Source: Pseudomonadota bacterium (lineage in GTDB: Bacteria; Pseudomonadota; Alphaproteobacteria; Rhizobiales; Methyloligellaceae). Taken from it: a DNA stretch of 6,306 bases. Positions 1-5,374 of this stretch are shown here, piece by piece. Each line of letters starts with the position of its first letter. Positions within the stretch are counted from its first letter, which is position 1. The notes under the pieces were generated by a model. It was not told the origin of the DNA. It searched no databases and saw only the letters and a program-made list of their open reading frames with translations. The stretch spans positions 1 to 6,306 of the forward strand of contig JADFHH010000103.1 in the NCBI GenBank assembly GCA_022567275.1, in the 5' to 3' direction. A program made the position numbers and the translations under genes.

Positions 1-360
1 GGCGGCATCGACGCGGGCGAGAGCCCTGAACAAGCGGCGCTGCGTGAGCTGGCGGAGGAAACCGGAGCCACGCATGTGGAGGTGATCGCTCAGTGTCCAC
101 GCTGGCTGAGCTATGATCTGCCCAGCCAAGCACTTGGCATCGGCCTCAAGGGCAAATATCGCGGCCAGACGCAGAAATGGTTTGCCGTGAGGTTTCTTGG
201 GTGTGACGGCGATTTCAATATTACTGCGCCCAGTGGCAAAAAAGCGGAGTTCGACGCGTGGAAATGGGTCACGCTGAAACAGGCATGTGAGCGCATCGTC
301 GCCTTCAAGCGGCCGGTTTATGATGAGCTGCTGAGAGAGTTCGGCGCGCTGGCGGGTTAG
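1..360 (+). CDS. rppH: RNA pyrophosphohydrolase (Nudix hydrolase), 3' part only
   Basis: The reading frame is open from base 1 and ends at TAG (358-360), giving 119 visible residues. It opens exactly on a complete Nudix box: G1, five residues, E7, seven residues, then R15-E16-L17-A18-E19-E20-T21-G22. The Glu residues of this box bind the catalytic metal. Further on, GQTQKWFAVRF (about residues 50-60) and EFDAWKWV (about 79-86) match the RppH/NudH and Ap4A-hydrolase branch rather than MutT or ADP-ribose Nudix enzymes. RppH converts the 5' triphosphate of mRNA to a monophosphate and so triggers RNase E-dependent decay in the cytoplasm; that role is family knowledge. Alphaproteobacterial RppH is usually about 160-170 residues, so roughly 45 N-terminal residues lie outside the window. 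It converges on atpC with overlapping stop codons. A dinucleoside polyphosphate hydrolase activity is the main alternative. Confidence 0.9.
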   Translation, partial: GGIDAGESPEQAALRELAEETGATHVEVIAQCPRWLSYDLPSQALGIGLKGKYRGQTQKWFAVRFLGCDGDFNITAPSGKKAEFDAWKWVTLKQACERIVAFKRPVYDELLREFGALAG

Positions 361-380
361 AGCCCGAGCATGTCGCGAAC
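339..380. other. Interrupted inverted repeat spanning the overlapping stop codons of rppH and atpC
   Basis: By eye, this segment folds around the shared stop region. The outer arm pairs 339-343 with 376-380, and 345-346 with 374-375. The inner arms pair 348-350 with 367-369, and 353-356 (CGGG) with 363-366 (CCCG). The loop is TTAGAG (357-362), which carries both stop codons. Bulges interrupt the stem, and no T-run follows on either strand, so it is not a classical intrinsic terminator. It could be a bidirectional 3'-end structure for the two convergent mRNAs, or chance pairing in GC-rich coding DNA. Confidence 0.3.
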
Positions 381-761
381 CTGCTTCAGCCGGTCCAGTG
401 TGTCCTGGGCCTGGTCGCGGGTTTTATCGTCATGAGCGTCGGCCACGTCTTCTTGCGCGTTTTCGATCTCCTGCGCCAGCGCTTTGTTGTCGAGGTCGGC
501 GGCATCGATAGCCGTCTGCGCCAGCACGGTCAGACTTTCCGGGCCCACTTCAGCGAAGCCCCCGCGCACGAAAACGCGCCGCTCCTTGCCGCCGGGCAAA
601 ACCACGTCCAGCAGCCCGGGGCGCAGTGTGGCGAGCACCGGCGCATGATTGGCCAGCACCTGAAAATCGCCTTCGCTACCCGGCACTACCACGCTTTCCA
701 CGTCTTCCGAGATCAGCAAGCGTTCGGGTGAAACCAGCTCGAATGTGAACGTGTCGGCCAT
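357..761 (-). CDS. atpC: F1F0 ATP synthase subunit epsilon
   Basis: This 134-residue protein is the epsilon subunit of F1. It binds gamma at the foot of the rotor, links it to the c-ring, and in many bacteria restrains ATP hydrolysis through its C-terminal helices. Residues 1 to about 85 are the N-terminal beta-sandwich, starting with MADTFTFELVSPE and including GDFQVLANHAP (31-41), the alphaproteobacterial version of the usual GVLPGHAP loop. Residues from about 88 to 134 form the charged helical tail. The ATG at 761-759 was chosen because it gives the family N-terminus; the same frame stays open far upstream through atpD, but that extension is not epsilon-like. The gene starts 5 nt after the atpD stop. 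The nearest SD-like stretch (GAGG, 775-778) is 13 nt away, so translation probably depends on coupling to atpD. The TAA stop (359-357) overlaps the rppH stop. Confidence 0.96.
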   Translation of the reverse strand: MADTFTFELVSPERLLISEDVESVVVPGSEGDFQVLANHAPVLATLRPGLLDVVLPGGKERRVFVRGGFAEVGPESLTVLAQTAIDAADLDNKALAQEIENAQEDVADAHDDKTRDQAQDTLDRLKQVRDMLGL

Positions 762-766
762 GCGGG

Positions 767-2206
767 TCAGGCCGCCTCGGCGGCCAGCTTCCTGGCCTTG
801 TTGATGGCGTCGTCCATGGTGCCGACCATATAGAAGGCCTGTTCCGGCAGATGGTCGTATTCGCCCTCGCAAAGGCCCTTGAAGCCGCGGATGGTGTCGG
901 CGAGATCGACCAGCACGCCGGGCACGCCGGTGAAAACTTCCGCCACAAAGAAGGGCTGTGACAGAAAGCGCTCGATTTTTCGCGCGCGCGCGACGGTGAT
1001 CTTGTCTTCTTCCGACAACTCGTCCATGCCGAGAATGGCGATAATATCCTGCAGCGACTTGTAGCGTTGCAGGATTTCCTGCACCCGCCGGGCGATGGCG
1101 TAATGCTCTTCGCCGATGACCCGCGGCTCCAGCACACGGCTGGTCGAATCGAGCGGGTCCACCGCCGGGTAGATGCCCTTCTCGGAAATCGAGCGCGAGA
1201 GCACCGTGGTCGCGTCGAGATGGGCGAAGGAAGTGGCGGGCGCGGGGTCGGTCAGATCGTCGGCCGGCACATAAATCGCCTGCACCGAGGTAACCGAGCC
1301 TTTCGAGGTGGATGTAATACGCTCCTGAAGGTTGCCCATATCGGTGGCCAATGTCGGCTGATAGCCAACCGCCGAAGGGATGCGACCGAGCAGCGCGGAG
1401 ACTTCGGAACCCGCCTGGGTAAAGCGGAAAATATTGTCGACGAAGAACAGCACGTCCTGGCCCTGGTCGCGAAAATATTCCGCCACGGTGAGGCCCGACA
1501 GGCCGACACGCGCGCGCGCGCCGGGAGGCTCGTTCATCTGGCCATAAATAAGCGCGCATTTGGAATTGCCGCCGCCGCCTTCCTCGTTCACGCCGGACTC
1601 GATCATCTCCCAATAAAGATCGTTGCCCTCACGCGTGCGCTCACCCACGCCGGCGAACACCGAATAGCCGCCATGACCTTTTGCGATATTGTTGATCAGC
1701 TCCATGATCAGCACGGTCTTGCCCACCCCGGCGCCGCCGAACAGGCCGACCTTGCCCCCCTTGGCATAGGGCGCGAGCAAATCCACCACCTTGATGCCGG
1801 TGATGAGAATTTCCGATTCCGTCGACTGCTCGACGAATGACGGCGCGGGCTGGTGAATGGAGCGTTTTATTTTTGTCTTGATGGGGCCGGCTTCGTCGAC
1901 CGGCTCGCCGATCACATTCATGATGCGCCCGAGAGTCTCTTTGCCCACCGGCACCGCAATGGCGTCCCCGGTATCGGCCACGCCCTGGCCGCGCACCAGC
2001 CCTTCGGTTGCGTCCATGGCGATGGTGCGCACCGTGTTCTCACCCAGATGCTGGGCCACTTCCAGCACCAGCCGGTTGCCATGATTGTCGGTCTCCAGCG
2101 CGTTCAGGATCGCCGGCAGCTCGCCATCGAACCGCACATCGACAACGGCGCCCATGACCTGAGAGACCCGGCCAGTTTGTTTCAGCTTTTGCTTCTTCTT
2201 CGCCAT
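767..2206 (-). CDS. atpD: F1F0 ATP synthase subunit beta (catalytic)
   Basis: This 479-residue protein is the catalytic subunit of F1, where ATP is made from ADP and phosphate. The N-terminal beta-barrel covers about residues 12-85. The nucleotide-binding domain has Walker A GGAGVGKT (157-164), the catalytic Glu189 in GERTREGNDLY (188-198) and Walker B DVLFFVD (251-257). The alpha/beta signature PAVDPLDSTS is at 347-356 and the DELSEED lever that pushes on gamma is at 395-401. All expected catalytic residues are present and the length is normal. A short Gly-rich insertion, NEEGGGGNSK (207-216), precedes YGQMNEPPGA and is typical of alphaproteobacterial beta. The N-terminus MAKKKQKLKQ is unusually Lys-rich. 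The ATG at 2206-2204 lies 15 nt after the atpG stop, with AAAGGG (2213-2218) at 6-nt spacing. Its TGA stop is 5 nt before atpC. Confidence 0.98.
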   Translation of the reverse strand: MAKKKQKLKQTGRVSQVMGAVVDVRFDGELPAILNALETDNHGNRLVLEVAQHLGENTVRTIAMDATEGLVRGQGVADTGDAIAVPVGKETLGRIMNVIGEPVDEAGPIKTKIKRSIHQPAPSFVEQSTESEILITGIKVVDLLAPYAKGGKVGLFGGAGVGKTVLIMELINNIAKGHGGYSVFAGVGERTREGNDLYWEMIESGVNEEGGGGNSKCALIYGQMNEPPGARARVGLSGLTVAEYFRDQGQDVLFFVDNIFRFTQAGSEVSALLGRIPSAVGYQPTLATDMGNLQERITSTSKGSVTSVQAIYVPADDLTDPAPATSFAHLDATTVLSRSISEKGIYPAVDPLDSTSRVLEPRVIGEEHYAIARRVQEILQRYKSLQDIIAILGMDELSEEDKITVARARKIERFLSQPFFVAEVFTGVPGVLVDLADTIRGFKGLCEGEYDHLPEQAFYMVGTMDDAINKARKLAAEAA

Positions 2207-2212
2207 AGCTTA

Positions 2213-2218
2213 CCCTTT
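2213..2218 (-). promoter_or_regulatory. Ribosome binding site of atpD
   Basis: On the minus strand AAAGGG lies 6 nt before the atpD ATG, inside the 15-nt gap after the atpG stop. It is a partial match to the Shine-Dalgarno consensus, well placed, and supports the MAKKKQ start. Confidence 0.55.
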
Positions 2219-2221
2219 ACG

Positions 2222-3115
2222 TCATCCCTGAAGCGCTTCCGCGCCGGAAACGATTTCTATCAATTCCTTGGTGATCTGCGCCTGACGCGAGCGGTTATAG
2301 AGCAGCGTCAGATCGTCGATCATATCGCCCGCATTGCGGGTCGCATTGTCCATGGCCGTCATGCGCGCGCCCTGTTCGGACGCCGCATTCTCCAGCAATC
2401 CGCGATAGATTTGCGTGGAGATATTGCGCGGCAGCAGCTCGGCCAGAATCTCGTCTTCTTCCGGCTCATACTCATAAGCGGCCTGGGGGCCTTGCGTTTC
2501 GCCGTTTTCTTGCGCGTCTGACAGCTTCGCCGGGATCAGTTGCAAGGCGGTGGGCACTTGCGTCAGGACCGACTGGAATCTTGAGAAGAACAGCGTACAG
2601 ACGTCGAACTCGCCATTTTCGAACATCTCCAGCACGCGCCGGCCAATCTTGTTCGCGTCCTCGAATCCAAGTTTCTTCACACCGCGCATATCGATGAGGT
2701 CGAGTATACTGGAGGACAGATCGCGCTTGAGCATGTCCTGGCCCTTGCGCCCGATGCACAGGATTTTGACGGTTTTTCCGGCATCCAGCAGTTTTCGGAC
2801 ATGGGCGCGCGCTAGCCGGACGATGTTCGAGTTGAAGCCGCCGCAAAGACCGCGTTCAGAGGTCGCCACCACCAGCAGGTGAACCTTGTCGGAACCCGTA
2901 CCCACAAGCAGAGGCGAGGCGCCCTCGCTCGTGCTCACCCGCTCACCCAGATTGGCCAAAACCTTGTCCATGCGCTCGGCATAGGGACGCGCAGCCAACG
3001 CTGCGTCCTGGGCGCGGCGCAATTTTGCCGCGGCAACCATTTGCATGGCCTTGGTGATTTTCTGGGTCGCCTTGACGCTGGCGATCCTGTTGCGAAGGTC
3101 CTTGAGAGTGGGCAT
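2222..3115 (-). CDS. atpG: F1F0 ATP synthase subunit gamma (central stalk)
   Basis: This 297-residue protein is the central rotor shaft. Its N- and C-terminal helices form the coiled coil inside the alpha3-beta3 head. The N-terminus MPTLKDLRNRIASVKATQKI, followed by TKAMQMVAAAKLRRAQ, is the canonical N-terminal helix. A Rossmann-like middle part contains SERGLCGGFNSNI (86-98). An acidic insertion at about 199-222 precedes the C-terminal helix and is common in alphaproteobacterial gamma. The PROSITE-type gamma signature ITKELIEIVSGAEA lies at 281-294, close to the C-terminus. The frame continues open for 82 codons upstream into atpA, but the ATG at 3115-3113 was chosen because it gives the family N-terminus and has AGGA (3125-3128) at 9-nt spacing. 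The gene lies 28 nt after atpA and 15 nt before atpD, within the F1 operon. Confidence 0.97.
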   Translation of the reverse strand: MPTLKDLRNRIASVKATQKITKAMQMVAAAKLRRAQDAALAARPYAERMDKVLANLGERVSTSEGASPLLVGTGSDKVHLLVVATSERGLCGGFNSNIVRLARAHVRKLLDAGKTVKILCIGRKGQDMLKRDLSSSILDLIDMRGVKKLGFEDANKIGRRVLEMFENGEFDVCTLFFSRFQSVLTQVPTALQLIPAKLSDAQENGETQGPQAAYEYEPEEDEILAELLPRNISTQIYRGLLENAASEQGARMTAMDNATRNAGDMIDDLTLLYNRSRQAQITKELIEIVSGAEALQG

Positions 3116-3124
3116 TGCGGCGTT

Positions 3125-3128
3125 TCCT
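3125..3128 (-). promoter_or_regulatory. Ribosome binding site that fixes the atpG start
   Basis: AGGA on the minus strand lies 9 nt before the ATG at 3115, in the 28-nt gap between atpA and atpG. The atpG frame has no stop upstream until well inside atpA, so this site and the family N-terminus together decide the start. Confidence 0.6.
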
Positions 3129-3143
3129 GAAAAATCGGTTGCG

Positions 3144-4676
3144 TTACGCCGTAAAGGATTTTGTGAAGGCGTTGAGCGCTTTTTTGAGCTTTTCTTCTGA
3201 ACTGCCGTCGAGCTCGCCAGTGTCGCGGATGGTGTCCAGCAAGGCGGCGTGCTTGTCCTTGAGATGGCGCAGCAGCTCTGTCTCGAAGCGGCCGACGGCG
3301 GACACCGGGATATCGTCCAGATAGCCGCGCGTGCCGGCATAGATCGAGGCGACCTGTTCATCGATGGTCATCGGCGAGAACTGCGCCTGCTTCAGCAATT
3401 CCGTCAGCCGCGCACCGCGCGCCAGCATACGCTGGGTGGAAGCGTCGAGGTCGGAGCCGAACTGCGCGAAGGCGGCCATTTCACGATATTGGGCCAGCTC
3501 GCCCTTGATCGCGCCGGCCACCTGCTTCATCGCCTTCAGCTGGGCGGCGGAGCCGACGCGCGACACCGACAGGCCCACATTCACCGCCGGGCGAATGCCC
3601 TGATAGAACAAATCCGTCTCCAGGAAAATTTGACCGTCGGTGATCGAAATCACATTTGTCGGGATATAGGCGGCCACATCGTTGGCCTGGGTTTCCACCA
3701 CCGGCAGAGCGGTGAGCGAGCCCGAACCATGTTTCTCGTTCAGCTTGGCCGCGCGCTCGAGCAGGCGCGAATGCAGATAGAACACGTCGCCGGGATAGGC
3801 TTCGCGTCCCGGCGGGCGGCGCAGCAGCAGCGACATTTGCCGGTAGGCGACCGCCTGCTTCGACAGATCGTCATAGGCAATCAGCGCATGCATGCCATTG
3901 TCGCGAAAAAACTCGCCCATGGCGCAGCCCGAATAGGGCGCCAGGAACTGCAACGGGGCGGGCTCCGACGCGGTCGCGGCGACGACGATGGTATATTCCA
4001 TCGCGCCATTTTCCTCCAGCGTTTTCACGAACTGGGCGACGGTGGAGCGCTTCTGGCCGATAGCCACATAGATGCAATAGAGCTTCTTGCTCTCGTCATT
4101 GCTTTGGTTGATAGATTTCTGATTGAGGATGGCGTCGAGAATGATCGCCGTCTTGCCGGTTTGCCGGTCGCCGATGATGAGTTCGCGCTGGCCGCGGCCG
4201 ATGGGGATCAGCGCATCGATCGCCTTCAGCCCCGTCTGCATCGGCTCATGCACGGATTTGCGCGGCAGGATGCCCGGCGCTTTGACGTCCACGCGGGCGC
4301 GTTTTTTGGTCTTGATCGGCCCCTTGCCATCGATCGGATGCCCGAGACCGTCGACCACGCGCCCCAGCAATTCCTTGCCCACCGGAACCTCGACGATGGC
4401 GCGCGTGCGCTTGACCGTGTCGCCTTCCTTGATGTCGCGGTCATCGCCGAAAATAACGATGCCGACATTGTCGGTCTCCAGATTCAGGGCCATACCGGAG
4501 ATGCCGCCGGGAAATTCGACCATCTCGCCGGCCTGGACATTGTCCAGCCCGTAGACGCGGGCGATGCCGTCTCCGACCGACAACACCTGTCCGATCTCGG
4601 AGACCTGCGCCTCCTTGCCGAAATTCTTGATCTGGTCCTTCAGAATGGAGGAGATTTCCGCAGCGCGTATATCCAT
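3144..4676 (-). CDS. atpA: F1F0 ATP synthase subunit alpha
   Basis: This 510-residue protein is the non-catalytic nucleotide-binding subunit that alternates with beta in the F1 hexamer and supplies the arginine finger to the catalytic site. The N-terminal MDIRAAEISSILKDQIKNF helix, which contacts delta, is followed by a beta-barrel (about 25-95). Walker A is GDRQTGKT (169-176). The signature PAVNVGLSVS (363-372) is followed directly by the arginine finger R373 in SRVGSAAQ. The helical C-terminal domain runs from about 380 to 510. Length and motifs are normal for the family. The ATG at 4676-4674 overlaps the atpH stop by one base (TGATG), and AAAGAGG (4684-4690) sits 7 nt upstream, inside the end of atpH. 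Translational coupling to atpH is therefore likely. The TAA stop lies 28 nt before atpG. Confidence 0.98.
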   Translation of the reverse strand: MDIRAAEISSILKDQIKNFGKEAQVSEIGQVLSVGDGIARVYGLDNVQAGEMVEFPGGISGMALNLETDNVGIVIFGDDRDIKEGDTVKRTRAIVEVPVGKELLGRVVDGLGHPIDGKGPIKTKKRARVDVKAPGILPRKSVHEPMQTGLKAIDALIPIGRGQRELIIGDRQTGKTAIILDAILNQKSINQSNDESKKLYCIYVAIGQKRSTVAQFVKTLEENGAMEYTIVVAATASEPAPLQFLAPYSGCAMGEFFRDNGMHALIAYDDLSKQAVAYRQMSLLLRRPPGREAYPGDVFYLHSRLLERAAKLNEKHGSGSLTALPVVETQANDVAAYIPTNVISITDGQIFLETDLFYQGIRPAVNVGLSVSRVGSAAQLKAMKQVAGAIKGELAQYREMAAFAQFGSDLDASTQRMLARGARLTELLKQAQFSPMTIDEQVASIYAGTRGYLDDIPVSAVGRFETELLRHLKDKHAALLDTIRDTGELDGSSEEKLKKALNAFTKSFTA

Positions 4677-5236
4677 CAGCCGGCCTCTTTCATGGCGAAT
4701 TGAAGATTATCGAGTTTGGTTTTGAGCGAGGTGTCGATCATGCGGCTGCCGACCTTGACAACCAGCCCGCCAAGCAGCGCGGGATCGACTAAGGAGGTGA
4801 GTTGAACGTTCAGGCCGGTGGCCGATTTGAGCGAGGCTTTGAGCGCTTTTGTCTGCTGAGCGGACAGTTTGTGCGCGCTGGTCACTTGCGCCGAGATCTC
4901 GCCGCGATGCTTGGCGGCCAGCGCATGAAAGGCGCGGATCATGTCGCCAACCGCGAACAGGCGCCGGTTTTGCGCGATAAGTTGCAGAAAATTCGCGGTC
5001 ACGCCTGAAATCTTCGCCCTTTTAGCAATGGCGGCGATGGCCCGGCGCTGATCCTCGGCGGAGAAAACCGGGCTGCGGACAAGGCGCTGCAAATCCTCGC
5101 TGCCTTCAAGCAGGGCATTGAACTTGCGCAAATCCGCCTCGACCTTTTTGAGCTTTTTGGACTCCAGCGCCAGCTCGAAAAGGGCGGTCGCGTAACGGCC
5201 CGCCATGCCTGCAATGATGGGATCTTCGCCTGCCAC
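4676..5236 (-). CDS. atpH: F1F0 ATP synthase subunit delta (OSCP), GTG start
   Basis: This 186-residue protein is the delta subunit, the bacterial counterpart of mitochondrial OSCP. It clamps the top of the alpha3-beta3 head to the b-subunit peripheral stalk. The N-terminal helical domain begins at IIAGMAGRYATALFELA (about 7-23) and runs to about residue 110. The C-terminal domain contains the delta-family signature at 144-163, ending LLGGLVVKVG, followed by RMIDTSLKTKLDNL. The start is GTG (5236-5234). An in-frame TAA lies eight codons upstream, so no longer form with an upstream ATG is possible. The ATG for Met11 is the only nearby alternative, but the family usually has about ten residues before AGRYA. 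A weak AGAG element lies about 8 nt before the GTG. This is the first gene of the F1 operon. Confidence 0.95.
   Translation of the reverse strand: MAGEDPIIAGMAGRYATALFELALESKKLKKVEADLRKFNALLEGSEDLQRLVRSPVFSAEDQRRAIAAIAKRAKISGVTANFLQLIAQNRRLFAVGDMIRAFHALAAKHRGEISAQVTSAHKLSAQQTKALKASLKSATGLNVQLTSLVDPALLGGLVVKVGSRMIDTSLKTKLDNLQFAMKEAG
4684..4690 (-). promoter_or_regulatory. Strong ribosome binding site of atpA, inside the end of atpH
   Basis: AAAGAGG on the minus strand is 7 nt before the atpA ATG and is the best Shine-Dalgarno match in the operon. It falls within the codons for the last residues of delta (AMKEAG). A strong site here fits the known need for three alpha copies per delta copy, an inference from complex stoichiometry. 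Confidence 0.65.
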
Positions 5237-5286
5237 CTGATACGCTCTTCGTTGCCGGATTTAGCCAGTGTTCAGGGAGCAGGTAG

Positions 5287-5318
5287 AAAAAAATCAAACG
5301 CCCCCAAAGCCGCGCTTG
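5287..5318 (-). terminator. Candidate intrinsic terminator after the amidase gene (or leader attenuator of atpH)
   Basis: Read on the minus strand, CAAGCGC (5318-5312) pairs with GCGTTTG (5301-5295). This gives a 7-bp stem with one G-U pair and a 10-nt loop. One A and then seven Ts (5293-5287) follow directly, the form expected of a Rho-independent terminator. It lies 56 nt beyond the amidase stop and 50 nt before the atpH GTG. The stem is short and the loop large, so its strength is uncertain. If the atp promoter lies upstream of it, the hairpin would sit in the atp leader. Confidence 0.5.
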
Positions 5319-5322
5319 CTCT

Positions 5323-5354
5323 AACATAAGCCCTGCGGGCTGGCAACATAAGCC
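5323..5354. repeat. Pair of 10-bp direct repeats spaced 22 bp apart
   Basis: AACATAAGCC occurs at 5323-5332 and again at 5345-5354 on the plus strand (GGCTTATGTT on the minus strand). The copies are exact, and the start-to-start distance of 22 bp is close to two helical turns, as for tandem sites on one DNA face. Between and overlapping them, AGCCC-TGC-GGGCT (5329-5341) forms a perfect 5-bp inverted repeat. Positioned 85-120 bp upstream of the atpH start, they could be a regulator's binding sites. No known regulator is recognised. Confidence 0.45.
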
Positions 5355-5374
5355 AAACCGCGAACATGCATGAT

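Larger units (their letters stand above)
5237..5374 (-). promoter_or_regulatory. Intergenic leader between the amidase gene and atpH; probable site of the F1 operon promoter
   Basis: These 138 bases are the only non-coding space in the window able to hold the operon promoter. I see no convincing -35/-10 pair. The best fragment is TTGATT (4 of 6 to TTGACA) at 5297-5292, but no good -10 lies at the right distance. The region does contain a terminator-like hairpin and a pair of direct repeats, listed separately, and an 8-bp CATGCATG palindrome (5365-5372) just after the amidase stop. Transcription of atpHAGDC from within this region is inferred from gene layout, not from a recognised promoter. 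Confidence 0.4.

Noticed and set aside
979..992. Alternating CG run within atpD, possible Z-DNA or repeat; a similar one lies near 1509-1522
   Set aside because: Both runs encode conserved Arg-Ala residues of beta (ARARK and ARARV) in a GC-rich genome, so codon choice explains them.
762..1613. Upstream in-frame extension of atpC through atpD, which could be read as a 418-residue protein
   Set aside because: Only the last 134 residues resemble epsilon. The extension is an Arg-rich out-of-frame reading of atpD, and the ATG at 761 gives the standard epsilon N-terminus.
1067..1840. A 257-codon open frame on the plus strand, antisense to atpD
   Set aside because: Its composition is that of a shadow frame and it lies wholly within atpD, whose protein matches its family from end to end.
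1853..2521. A 222-codon plus-strand open frame across the atpD-atpG junction
   Set aside because: It is antisense to two well-supported genes, has no recognisable motif and no start signal.
3116..3361. Upstream in-frame extension of atpG into the end of atpA
   Set aside because: The extra 82 residues are a Ser/Arg-rich shadow of atpA. MPTLKDLRNRI is the standard gamma N-terminus and has its own ribosome site.
3249..4703. A 484-codon open frame on the plus strand, antisense to almost all of atpA
   Set aside because: The protein is rich in Arg, His, Gly and Ala with no recognisable domain. It is the usual long antisense frame over a GC-rich, strongly conserved gene, and no ribosome site or neighbour supports it.
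5329..5341. AGCCC-TGC-GGGCT hairpin as the amidase terminator
   Set aside because: The stem is only 5 bp and no T-run follows on the minus strand. The hairpin at 5287-5318 is a better candidate.
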